The position numbers were made by a program, and so were the translations under genes. This document shows positions 29,833-38,087 of a stretch of 64,000 nt of DNA, piece by piece (within the stretch, counting starts at the first letter, position 1; every line of letters begins with the position of its first letter). The notes beneath the pieces were generated by a model that was given only the letters and a program-made list of their open reading frames with translations, did no database searches and was not told where the DNA came from. This stretch comes from JAMQKA01 sp034521835 (GTDB taxonomy: Bacteria > Bacteroidota > Rhodothermia > Balneolales > Balneolaceae). The stretch covers positions 1,178,001-1,242,000 of the forward strand of contig JAXHMA010000006.1 in NCBI GenBank assembly GCA_034521835.1, written 5' to 3'.

Positions 29833-30096
29833 AATGTGTTCTCCTAATTATTGGTTTTGGTTTATGTACTTCTAATTTATTGTTCTCTTATTTCATATTT
29901 TTTACTCTAAGAGGCCTTTAAAAATACTTCCTGATGAACCCCTGTTACCTGTGCAGGAGGGAATTGAGAGGTCAAATCAATAATATTTCAACGGTCTCAC
30001 TATATGGTGCGATATTTCGGATTAAACCCTGCGAATTCGGTTTTGATCCCGCTACCAACTACTCTTTATTAGCACGGTGTTGAACTCTGTCCCTCT

Positions 30097-30540
30097 TCAG
30101 GCTTTCTTTTCCGCCAGCTTCTTAAGCTTTTGGAGCGCTTTGGGCCACATATCCCCGAACATCTCCAGGTATTCCTCCTCCGTATCCACATCTACCGACA
30201 CCTCCGTCTTGCCACTTTTGAGGTTGAACGCGTAGTTTTCCAGCGCTCCGGCCCAGGCAGAAGATGTGTCCTCTTTTCCATCTTGGAGCATGCCCAGATG
30301 CTCTATTGAAATAAACTCGTACTCCCTGTTTTCCCTGATACGGCTTACCATGCCTTCCATCTGGCCTTCATCGTTTGGAGCCAGGAACAGTATTTTACTG
30401 CCTTTGTTCCAGTCGCCCTCGTAGTGAGATCCGGGGGCGAAAACGTCCGTCCACTTCCGATAGGTATCCTGGTTCAGCATCGTTTCCCACACCCGTTTTT
30501 TCGGGGCATCGATTGCGATTGAATAATGTAGTCTTTTCAT
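30097..30540 (-). CDS. SRPBCC-domain protein
   Basis: A Bet v1-like ligand-binding protein of about 147 residues: RLHYSIAIDAPKKRVWETML at the N-terminus, YRKWTDVFAPGSHYEGDWNKGSKILFL next and DMWPKALQKLKKLAE in the C-terminal helix. Two ATGs are possible; AAGGA lies seven bases before the second one (30540) and overlaps the first (30549), so the second is preferred. The gap to the VOC gene downstream (264 bases) holds nothing I can identify. Confidence 0.82.
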   Translation of the reverse strand: MKRLHYSIAIDAPKKRVWETMLNQDTYRKWTDVFAPGSHYEGDWNKGSKILFLAPNDEGQMEGMVSRIRENREYEFISIEHLGMLQDGKEDTSSAWAGALENYAFNLKSGKTEVSVDVDTEEEYLEMFGDMWPKALQKLKKLAEKKA

Positions 30541-30570
30541 TTTTTCCATCCTTTTTTGACGGATTAATTC

Positions 30571-31530
30571 TCAGTTTTTTTCCTCAAATGCTTTCTTCAG
30601 CTTTTTGATATCAAATTTTTTCATCTGCAGGAATGCCTTCATCACCCGGTCAACTTTCTTTTGATCAGAATCTGACATCATTTTTTGAAGTACAGTGGGC
30701 GATACCTGCCACGATACCCCATACTTATCTTTCAGCCAGCCGCACTGCTCGGCTTCTGGTACTGCCGAGAGTTTTTGCCAGTAATAATCCACTTCCTCCT
30801 GGGTATCACAATTTATGGTCAGTGATACCGCTTCGTTAAAATTGAACTGATGATCTTGTGCACTGTCCATGGCTGCGAATCGCTGGTTCTTGAGCGTGAA
30901 GTCGGCATACATTATGGTGCCCTCTTTGTCAGGCTCCTGCCCGGGACCGTAGCGAGCAATTTGTCCCACACTGGAATCCTTGAAAACATGGGTGTAAAAA
31001 TGGATGGCTTCTTCTGCATTGCCAGCCTGATCACCTACAAACATCAGCGAGGGGATAATTTTGGGGGTGATTTTATCCTGGGCAACCATCAGCTGCCATG
31101 ACAGGCCAAATTTATCCTGGATCCATCCATACTTCTCACTCCAGTCGTATTTGTCCAGTGGCATCAGCGCCTGCCCGCCCTTTGCAAGCTTGTTCCAGAG
31201 ACTATCGACTTGGTTGGTCGATTCACAGAGTACAAAAAATGAGATCGCCGGCGTAAACTTGAAATGCGGACCACCATTCAGTCCAACAAACTGGAATCCC
31301 TCAATTTCAAACTCAACAGTCATCACCCGTCCCTCCGGCTGACCGTGAATTTCATAGCCTTCCTTTCCGTAATGGGTGGTGGTCCCGATGCGAGCATTTT
31401 TAAAAAGTGATGTATAAAATGTTGCTGCCTCCTTGGCCTGATCATCGAACCACAGGCAGGGTGTTATTTTCTGCGAACTTCGTTGCTTCCCATTTACTGT
31501 CTTTACCTTTTTAGCAGTTTCCGTTTTCAT
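30571..31530 (-). CDS. Tandem PhnB-like VOC protein (two 3-dmu-9_3-mt domains)
   Basis: A 319-residue protein made of two VOC modules of the PhnB/3-demethylubiquinone type. The first begins KITPCLWFDDQAKEAATFYTS and ends near GWIQDKFGLSWQLM; the second begins KIIPSLMFVGDQAGNAEEAIHFY and ends near CGWLKDKYGVSWQVSP. Internal duplication of this kind is a recognised family architecture. A lysine-rich C-terminal tail follows. No catalytic role is known. It lies between the SRPBCC gene and another VOC gene. Confidence 0.88.
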   Translation of the reverse strand: MKTETAKKVKTVNGKQRSSQKITPCLWFDDQAKEAATFYTSLFKNARIGTTTHYGKEGYEIHGQPEGRVMTVEFEIEGFQFVGLNGGPHFKFTPAISFFVLCESTNQVDSLWNKLAKGGQALMPLDKYDWSEKYGWIQDKFGLSWQLMVAQDKITPKIIPSLMFVGDQAGNAEEAIHFYTHVFKDSSVGQIARYGPGQEPDKEGTIMYADFTLKNQRFAAMDSAQDHQFNFNEAVSLTINCDTQEEVDYYWQKLSAVPEAEQCGWLKDKYGVSWQVSPTVLQKMMSDSDQKKVDRVMKAFLQMKKFDIKKLKKAFEEKN

Positions 31531-31550
31531 TATTTGGTTCCCCTTTTTTA

Positions 31551-31922
31551 TTATTCCTCAATCAGTGATAAAATATTTTCGGCGGGATCTTTAAACCATG
31601 CGATTAGGGGACCGTCACCGCGGGCAACTCCTTTTTCATCGGTATTGAATTCATTATACTGCTCAAATTCAATCCCTTCACCTGTTAATTGATCCACCGC
31701 TTCCTCAATATCATCCACCGGAAAATTCAGAATGGTAAATGTGGCCGGTGTATGGTTTGGTTTAGTATAGATCAGAACCCTTCGGTTATCTCCAACATGA
31801 AGCCACCGGGTGCCCATCTCTCCTTCAGTCAGATCCAAACCCAGCGTATCTGTATAAAAAGTTGTGGCCGCTTCCATGTCATCCACGGCAAAACTGCTAA
31901 ATCTATTTTTACTATCCACCAT
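31551..31922 (-). CDS. VOC-family protein
   Basis: A 123-residue VOC protein: FSSFAVDDMEAATTFYTDTLGLDL at the N-terminus and PLIAWFKDPAENILSLIEE at the C-terminus, both typical. It is the first gene of the leftward VOC/SRPBCC run; the 220 bases upstream are shared with the divergent GlxA-like regulator and probably hold both promoters. Confidence 0.87.
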   Translation of the reverse strand: MVDSKNRFSSFAVDDMEAATTFYTDTLGLDLTEGEMGTRWLHVGDNRRVLIYTKPNHTPATFTILNFPVDDIEEAVDQLTGEGIEFEQYNEFNTDEKGVARGDGPLIAWFKDPAENILSLIEE

Positions 31923-32141
31923 ATCTCTCCCCTATCTGTTTGAAAATAAACTACTTACTTTTGGGATCATATCCTTATAGAATTTGGGCTACTTCTTTAT
32001 CTTTTTTCGGGAGATCGTCTCTAAATCATCGCGGTCTCTTTTGTCCGATAACTAATATAATGGCACCATGGGAACGTTAAACGGTGTAAATACGGCATTC
32101 TTACGTGTTGATTGCGACATTTCCTTTGTGTAGAATTGAGT

Positions 32142-32800
32142 ATGCTACACACATCGATCATCATACCAAGGGCCACACCAGCATGGTGAACATTGCGGGA
32201 ACCCACCAGATATTCTCGCAGGTGAATGGCATGCGATCCGAAATGGGGAAACTGCCCGTTTTTGATGTTCACCTGGTGGGGCTTTCCAAAGAAACCCGCC
32301 AGTCAACGGGCTTTTATTCTGTGGCGCCGGACAGCCTGATCCGGGATATTACAAAAACCGATCTCATCATTATTCCGGCCATCCACGATGATCATAAAAC
32401 GACGCTGAAAAACAACAAGGAGTTTATCCCCTGGATTGTACAACATTACAAAGAAGGGGCTGAGGTGGCCAGCTTTTGCGTGGGCGCCTTCTTCCTTGCC
32501 GCAACCGGACTGCTGAACGGCAAGCAGTGTGCCACACACTGGATGCACGCCAACAACTTCCGCGAGCTCTTCCCCGAGGTAAACCTGGTGGATGAAAAAA
32601 TTATGACGGAGGAAGACGGCATCTACACCAGCGGCGGGGCGTATGCGTTCCTGAATCTGCTGCTGCACCTCATCGAAAAGCATGCCGGGCGTGGAGTGGC
32701 CAATAACTACGAGCTGACGGTACGCGCCATTCCATTCATTATCGCCGGTCACGAGCGGCATACCTGGAATTGCTGGCCAGCCGGTATAAGCTGGATGTAG
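32142..32800 (+). CDS. GlxA-like transcriptional regulator, DJ-1/PfpI domain (frameshifted, HTH missing)
   Basis: N-terminal part of an AraC-type regulator with an amidase-like DJ-1/PfpI sensor domain. MLHTSIIIP at 32142 joins the next frame (GHTSMVNIAGTHQIFSQVN) if one A is restored near 32161. Later features are DLIIIPAIHDD, EVASFCVGAFFLAATGLLNG (nucleophile elbow), ATHWMHAN and YTSGGAYAFLNLLLHLIEK. The usual C-terminal AraC helix-turn-helix is absent: after about 32740 the sequence no longer matches and enters the accessory block. It is either truncated by the insertion of that block or shifted out of frame. It is a plausible regulator of the divergent VOC gene. Confidence 0.75.
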
Positions 32801-32819
32801 CGTTATAAGGTAAGGGAAT

Positions 32820-33040
32820 TCCAGATAAAAACCGAGATCCCATTGGTTAGAGCTTTCCGGCGGCCGCCCATCGATAACTCAATGGACTAAGAGAGCTTTC
32901 AGCCCCCGCATGCCGGGGCGATAGGTACTAAGCCTGATGTTTTAAAGTCAGGCGATCAAGGTAAACCAATTCTAATGAATAAGTCTCGATCCATATTTCT
33001 CGAGGGCGAGGTGCGTCCAAGTTAATGCGCTAGCGGTACT
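32820..33040. other. Structured non-coding stretch at the edge of the accessory block
   Basis: This gap has no credible ORF but several base-paired elements: GCCCC/GGGGC (32902-32919), GCCTGA/TCAGGC (32932-32953), a long-range ATTGGTT/AACCAAT (32842-32848 with 32964-32970), and a CCATTG/CAATGG alternative. Base composition is richer in GC than the genes to its right. It could be a structured RNA or a recombination junction; I do not recognise an Rfam family. Confidence 0.35.
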
Positions 33041-33046
33041 GAAGCT

Positions 33047-33361
33047 TTAGCAGAATAACTCTTCGACAATTTTACCCTCACCACTTGTGCCATAATAAAA
33101 GTAAACATCCCTTGGACAAGGATATTCAGATAATTTTAAAATTTCGTCAACAATAGCAGAAGCTTTTTGGAAATTTATGTCATCATAAATTGATATATGC
33201 AAAGACTTTTTTTCAATACCGAGTTCACTCTTTAAAATAGAGTCTTCTACATTAAGATTTAAATCCATTTCATCCTTGACAGTACGAGTATTTTCTTTAA
33301 TTCTATTCAAATCGTCTTCTTTAACAATTATACTCACCGAACTTATTTTAATTGAGCTCAT
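33047..33361 (-). CDS. Hypothetical protein, last gene of the FRG operon
   Basis: A 104-residue soluble protein, charged and without signal peptide, rich in alternating strand-like segments (ISSVSIIVKEDD, SLHISIYDDINF) and ending DVYFYYGTSGEGKIVEELF. Not recognised. It starts nine bases after the preceding gene and its base composition is as AT-rich as the rest of the block. Confidence 0.55.
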   Translation of the reverse strand: MSSIKISSVSIIVKEDDLNRIKENTRTVKDEMDLNLNVEDSILKSELGIEKKSLHISIYDDINFQKASAIVDEILKLSEYPCPRDVYFYYGTSGEGKIVEELFC

Positions 33362-33370
33362 CTTTTTGGA

Positions 33371-33851
33371 TTAATTAAATTTGAAATAAGTCTTCACAAA
33401 ATCTTTGCTAGATTCTTTGAATTTATTCACAATGTCATTCTGAGCAGCATATTTAGAATTATAATTTTCTGATATTATATCTTGCCAAGTTAAAGCTGCC
33501 TGACTGCGTCCAGATTGGTCTGTGACATTTTGGTAAAAAGAAAGGACCGCCTCTAAAAAAATTGTCTATTGCCAAGTTTATTTAGCGTAAAATTGAACGT
33601 AAAATACCCACTTTTGCCCTCGCTATAATCCTCAATTTTTAAATCTGCCACTCGAAGCTGAAATTCTATTTCGGATTTAATTTTGTCATTAACATCTATA
33701 AGACCACTATTTGAGGGTTGGTTGCATCAATATAGTAACTACCAGAGGACGTGATATTTTTAACCCATTCTAAACCTGTTAAAAGTTCTTGAGCACTCAA
33801 ATTTGCTGTACTTGACAAAATTAATATGATTAATATCATTAACTTTTTCAT
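33371..33851 (-). CDS. Hypothetical exported protein (two frameshifts)
   Basis: Reconstructed from three frames: a signal peptide (MKKLMILIILILSSTANLSAQ, in the first 21 codons), then SNSGLIDVNDKIKSEIEF... YFTFNFTLNKL, and finally SFYQNVTDQSGRSQAALTWQDII ending in KTYFKFN with a stop at 33371. About 160 residues. Not recognised. Gaps of 9 and 11 bases to its neighbours indicate one operon with the FRG gene. Confidence 0.5.
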
Positions 33852-33862
33852 GATAAATTATA

Positions 33863-34315
33863 TTATGCTCTTTCGAATTTTATAATTATCTGGTGAAAAT
33901 TGCCGTCCAAACCTTCTCCGCTAATTTCAACTTTCCCACCCCTGATATAACTAAATAAATTATTGAGATTTAATTCCATGATAGGTTGAGTATCTTTATC
34001 CTTTAAGACCTTTTGATATGTACTTCCTGAAGATGGCTTCATTTTATAAATTTGATTATTTAGGCCAGAACCAATCACATCGATTTCTAATTCAACGATG
34101 TCAGTTTCTGGATAAAATGTCACATATAAACTTTCTTCTTCACAGTCCTCCCTTAATTTTCTAGTTTTATCTAGCATTATTTCTTCATTTTTATAAGCTA
34201 AACAATCAGAAATTTGAAACTCAATTGATTGAGAATTAGCAAATAAAGGTGTTAAAAGTATTAATAGCAGTGTTTTTGTAATAATAAATGACCACTGAGT
34301 ATAATTAGGTCTCAT
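33863..34315 (-). CDS. Hypothetical exported protein
   Basis: A 150-residue protein with a signal peptide ending near FANSQ. The mature part contains two Cys (ISDCLAYK, REDCEEES) that could form a disulfide, and ends with an Ig-like strand pattern (GGKVEISGEGLDGNFHQIIIKF). Family unknown. Third gene of the FRG operon, 14 bases after the previous one. Confidence 0.6.
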   Translation of the reverse strand: MRPNYTQWSFIITKTLLLILLTPLFANSQSIEFQISDCLAYKNEEIMLDKTRKLREDCEEESLYVTFYPETDIVELEIDVIGSGLNNQIYKMKPSSGSTYQKVLKDKDTQPIMELNLNNLFSYIRGGKVEISGEGLDGNFHQIIIKFERA

Positions 34316-34329
34316 ATTGAAATTGTTTA

Positions 34330-34629
34330 TTAATCACGAAAATTTTTAATAATGGGATTAGCTAGTTTCGAGGCCTTACTACGTATTAATTTTAAAAATG
34401 TGTATTCATCGCCTTTAATGGGCCATTTGGTAAACATTATATCCTCAAAAAACTTAAGTTCATTACCAACTTTTACTACCCCCTCATAAATATATTTATC
34501 CTCACTCTGAAATTCGGCATTTGGAATCTTGACGAAAGCTTCCCAGTATTTTTTGTTATTGGTGTTAAATTCTTTTGCAATTCCTTCACATTTTATTCCA
34601 TTTAGCTTTGCTTCTCTCAACTCTAACAT
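34330..34629 (-). CDS. Hypothetical small protein in the FRG operon
   Basis: A 99-residue soluble protein: MLELREAKLNGIKCEGIAKEF at the N-terminus and FTKWPIKGDEYTFLKLIRSKAS near the end. No family recognised. It follows the FRG gene after 80 bases that contain a GC-rich double hairpin, unlike the tightly packed genes downstream of it. Confidence 0.5.
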   Translation of the reverse strand: MLELREAKLNGIKCEGIAKEFNTNNKKYWEAFVKIPNAEFQSEDKYIYEGVVKVGNELKFFEDIMFTKWPIKGDEYTFLKLIRSKASKLANPIIKNFRD

Positions 34630-34651
34630 AATTGGATGATTTAATTTTAAT

Positions 34652-34690
34652 GGGCCTAACGGCCCCGCGCTTAAGGTGCAGGCGGGACAG
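34652..34690. other. GC-rich double hairpin, attC-like core
   Basis: Within AT-rich DNA lies a compact GC-rich stretch: GGGCC-TAAC-GGCCC (34652-34665) and CCCGC...GCGGG (34664-34686). Read leftward, GTTAGGC (34660-34654) fits the integron core-site consensus GTTRRRY. A matching RYYYAAC box at the other end was not found, so an attC assignment is unproven. Confidence 0.3.
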
Positions 34691-34709
34691 CGATAATGTG
34701 TAATCCCCC

Positions 34710-35525
34710 CTAATCCCTTTTAAAGTTTCTCATTCTATCGAATGGTATCATGTATGAGAAAAGTGTGTCAAAGTAAGTTGTCAAACTTTGTGCAAAACCT
34801 TCTAGATTTAGAAATAAGCTCTCTCTTGAAATATTCATTTGATCTAAGTCATAAAGAGCTTTTCCTCTTAAATCATTTTTCAAGACAATTTTTTCGACGT
34901 TATTGCTAGCTTTTTCAAATGAATCTAAACTTTCTTCAAAGGTATCAATTGTCGAACCAAGACACATGAAAACGCTTTGTTGAATTAGATACCTTCGGTT
35001 TTGACGAGTTGGTTCAAGTGGGAATGCACATGTTAGATTATTTCGGTCAATAAGATTCGGTACTATATCTTCTAATTTGATTCTGCCATTTTCTTTTTTT
35101 TCTGGAAAATGTTCAAAGAATAGTTTTGAACTTTCTTTTCGAAAATAATTAGCATTTATTGCCCAAATTACGCTTTCACTCGAGATATCTTCTTCAAATG
35201 CAAAATAAGAAGCGATATAAGGTGAAAGTGTAAAGTCTAAAAATCTTGTTGGTGCACCATGATGCTGCATTAATGAAAGCCATTCTGCTAAGGTTTGAGG
35301 AATATCTTGAGGATTTAAATAGTTTTGAGCCCCTCTTTTAAATTCTTCAATAAAGCCTTTTTCTCTTTTGTTATCCCAACCCTGAAAGGCAGCTCTTTCT
35401 AAAGAAGTTTCTAGTCTCCAATTAATATTTCCTTGACCGCGAAAAATCCAATTATGAGGAAACTCAGTGAAATGGTTTTTTGCTTCCTGCCAGTCTTCAA
35501 AAAATTTTTCTTTATGATCAACCAT
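34710..35525 (-). CDS. FRG-domain protein
   Basis: A 271-residue cytoplasmic protein with the FRG domain, named for its conserved Phe-Arg-Gly: NWIFRGQGNINWRLETSLERAA (about residues 25-47) and the second block LMQHHGAPTRFLDFTLSPYIASYFAF (about residues 85-110). FRG proteins are frequent in prophages and defense islands and have been suggested to bind nucleotides or nucleic acid, but no activity is settled. It is the first gene of a five-gene operon with unrecognised partners. An IS1380 element ends 24 bases upstream of its start, so its native promoter has been displaced. Confidence 0.82.
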   Translation of the reverse strand: MVDHKEKFFEDWQEAKNHFTEFPHNWIFRGQGNINWRLETSLERAAFQGWDNKREKGFIEEFKRGAQNYLNPQDIPQTLAEWLSLMQHHGAPTRFLDFTLSPYIASYFAFEEDISSESVIWAINANYFRKESSKLFFEHFPEKKENGRIKLEDIVPNLIDRNNLTCAFPLEPTRQNRRYLIQQSVFMCLGSTIDTFEESLDSFEKASNNVEKIVLKNDLRGKALYDLDQMNISRESLFLNLEGFAQSLTTYFDTLFSYMIPFDRMRNFKRD

Positions 35526-35782
35526 GGTGAAATTGTTTACACATAAAATCCTAAAATCCGCAGGCTTTTTACTTGCATAGGATAATTATTTTACCGGAGG
35601 GTATGCGCATCTGATTTACTTTTAAGTGACCAATATCAGCAATCATTGAGCAGCAGATGTAGGCAAATGTTCGAATGTCATGGGAACCGAAGGCTCTTTT
35701 TACCCTGTTTTACCGGCTCGTATGCACACCTCGCCCATAGACTATATTCCGCTTCCATACATTTGTGGCTCCGAGAGGGGGG

Positions 35783-37073
35783 CTAGGCCAGCAGGGGGCT
35801 GTAATCCTTGTCGGTGTAGAGTTTGAGCACAGCACGCCGGCCGGTCCTGATCCACTTGGCGGGGACGCTGATGAAGCGGAAGATAAACTTCTTGAGCCGG
35901 AAAGTAGGCTGTAGCCAAGAAAGTTGTTGGGCGTATCGTTCGATCAGATATCGGTAAAAATTAGCAATGATCCCGGTCAGGATCATAAAGGCCGTATTAT
36001 GAGACAGCAGCGAGCAGGGCAGTTTCGACCAGCCAAAATCGTTGCCCATCACATCAAACAGCCGCTCACTGGCCCCGCGCCCGTTGTAGAAGGCCACGAC
36101 TTCTTCGGGGGCGGCCTCCTGCTCGTCGGTAAGGATCGCCCGCCAGGTGTAGGCTCCGCCGCTGAAGATGTCGGCCTGCCCGTCGGCCCGTTTGATCCGG
36201 CTGAGGACCAACCGGTAGGCGCGGTCTCCGCCAAAGGGGCGCCACCCGGAAAGTTCGGCCACATCCATAGGCTGGCCGCTGATGGCGACGGATTTCCAGT
36301 CGTCTTCGGGCAGGGCCCCGACCTGCTGTTCCATGGCCGGGCTTCGTTTGGCCCGGATGCAGAACGAGTTGCACTGGTTTTCGACTATCTTCACGACCTC
36401 TTTCTGGTAGGAGGCCGAATCCGCACGGAACCGCCCGATGGAAACCTGATGATTGCTTAGGGTCTCAAATACCCGCTTCAGGGTCTGCTGCTGGGCGTAG
36501 GTGGCCGGGCTGTTGCCGCCCCGGCCTTCGATGTAGACCGGCTTGTTTCCGATGGAGGCGACGGCCGGCTGATAACCGTTGCATTTTTTATAGGTGCGGG
36601 CCGCATCCCATTTTTCGGTGGCGATAACCTGGTTGTCGTAGTCCAGATCGTAGCAGTCCTGCTTGTTGAGCTGACCGGTAACCTGTAAGGCTCCCACCAA
36701 TAGCTCGTTGAGGGGAGTGTTGATATTGAACTGATGGGCTACCCCGCTGGCCGGGTTGATCTGCTCGGTGGTCTGTTGGCCGAGCTCCTTAATCCCCGCG
36801 CAAGATGGTATCGGGGCTACTGGCTGACATGCCTTTGATTTGATCAAGCGGCCCACTCAGGTGCTCGGCCAAGTCTTCGGCGCAGTCTCCGCCGCACAGG
36901 AAAATCCCCAGCTGATTGCCCACAATATCGCTATAGGAGAATCCCCTCGTCTGGACCCGCTCGCCCAGCTGCCGGTCGATAAGATCGGCCAGCCCAGACT
37001 GATGAAAATGCTCATAACAAAAATTAAATCCGCCAAATGGTGTGATCTTGTCCGCTGATTTTGTAATATGCAT
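35783..37073 (-). CDS. IS1380-family transposase (one frameshift)
   Basis: DDE transposase of about 430 residues. The N-terminus HITKSADKITPFGGFNFCYEHFH is characteristic of IS1380; later come FRADSASYQKEVVKIV (catalytic Asp region), RLVLSRIKRADGQADIF and EEVVAFYNGRGASERLFDVMGNDFGWSKLP, which contains the final acidic site. One surplus G in GGGG near 36799 breaks the frame; removing it gives DTILRGIKELGQ. In sequence terms the element is otherwise whole and could be active. Confidence 0.88.
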
Positions 37074-37077
37074 GCAT

Positions 37078-37112
37078 CATTTATTTAGTGAGTGGTTTCA
37101 CCTAAATAAATG
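37078..37112. other. Hairpin at the IS1380 transposase start
   Basis: Perfect 11-bp arms CATTTATTTAG (37078-37088) and CTAAATAAATG (37102-37112), extended by TGA/TCA, lie just upstream of the transposase ATG. Such a structure could limit translation from transcripts that enter the element from outside. Confidence 0.6.
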
Positions 37113-37121
37113 AAAACTTCT

Positions 37122-37175
37122 GAGCCAAAAAAGCCTGAATACAACCTGTTCAGCAACTTTTTTGGCTCTTTTTTT
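37122..37175 (+). terminator. Terminator-like hairpin inside the right end of IS1380
   Basis: GAGCCAAAAAAG (37122-37133) pairs perfectly with CTTTTTTGGCTC (37157-37168), with an inner CTGAA/TTCAG, and eight Ts follow on the plus strand. It lies within the element, 13 bases from the right inverted repeat. Confidence 0.7.
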
Positions 37176-37418
37176 ATATTGCCTGCGGATTTAAGGAAAA
37201 TAGTATTAAGTGGAACGCCTTTCGACCGAATATTTCACATAATGTTGGAAAAGTTCTGTCCTAAGTCAATTATAGTGGTTTCTTCAATATTATCATTATC
37301 TGGAATTATGTGGCGCTGAAAAACCCAACTAATAACTAACTGGATTTAAAAGAATTGAATACTGTTTATACCACTGATTTTACTCTCCAATTAATATTAT
37401 AAGACCTTTCTTTATTCT

Positions 37419-37806
37419 TTGAACAAAAAGGAACCCAAAAAATTACATCCTGGAGATTTCTTCACTTGGCGGCACCACGCTGCGGCTAAAAGAACCCCAG
37501 ATATTCTCGTTAGGAGGTCCATCCAGAAACTGAGGTCTGTCGCACGAATGTTCAGTCCCGGAATTCATTGCAGGGATTCTTTTTTAACGCCTGCGCTACG
37601 TTTGCCCGGAACGGCTCACAAATCCATAGGCCGTAAGGGTACATATCAGGCCTTTCTGGCAACCCCAAGTCCAGAAAATCCCTGGCAATTACTCACGACA
37701 AGACTAACATGTCGAAAAGCGAGTTTCTTGGTAGAGGTAGAGAACGGGAAGATCTGGGATTTTTTGGCGGGTTTTTTGGTTCGTTTTTTGCCCGTCCAAA
37801 AAAATG
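37419..37806. repeat. Intergenic repeat, copy 2 (inverted relative to copy 1)
   Basis: Within the gene-free stretch 37197-38087 lies a block with inverted ends: TTGAACAAAAAGGAACCC (from 37419) and, on the other strand at the right edge, CAAAAAACGAACCAAAAAACC. The right end shares 17 bases and TTCACTTGGCGG is shared with copy 1 at 27.4 kb in opposite orientation. An open frame of 136 codons crosses it but looks like no protein. The rest of the gap, 37807-38087, is AT-rich upstream DNA with nothing identifiable. Confidence 0.6.
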
Positions 37807-38087
37807 AACATCCCATTTGCCGGTTATAAGTCGTTATCTTACGGTAGGCTATAAAGTACCAGCCCCAACCCTATCAAATGCAGGGGGTTAGGGAGAAATG
37901 AGCGAATAACCTTGCATTTGAACCACCCATTTCACCTTCCAAGTTATCGGTATATAGCGACTTAACATCCGTCTGAGGAGGCACTAAGTATCTATTATTC
38001 TTTAATATATGTTCGGGAAAGAGGTGAAATTTAGATACATTTTACGCTCATTTTTATATCAATGCTAATCTTAGATTTCAACACCCA

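Larger units (their letters stand above)
35550..37196 (-). mobile_element. IS1380-family insertion sequence, complete
   Basis: Inverted repeats CCTAAAATCCGCAGGC (35550-35565) and GCCTGCGGATTTAAGG (37181-37196) match at 15 of 16 positions and bound a 1,647-base element, the normal size for IS1380. The flanks 35545-35549 and 37197-37201 are both AAAAT, a 5-base target duplication, as the family makes. It carries one transposase gene and two hairpins near its right end. Confidence 0.88.

Noticed and set aside
37110..37829. Open frames of 69 and 136 codons on the plus strand
   Set aside because: They run through a terminator-like hairpin and a palindromic repeat and do not resemble protein sequence.
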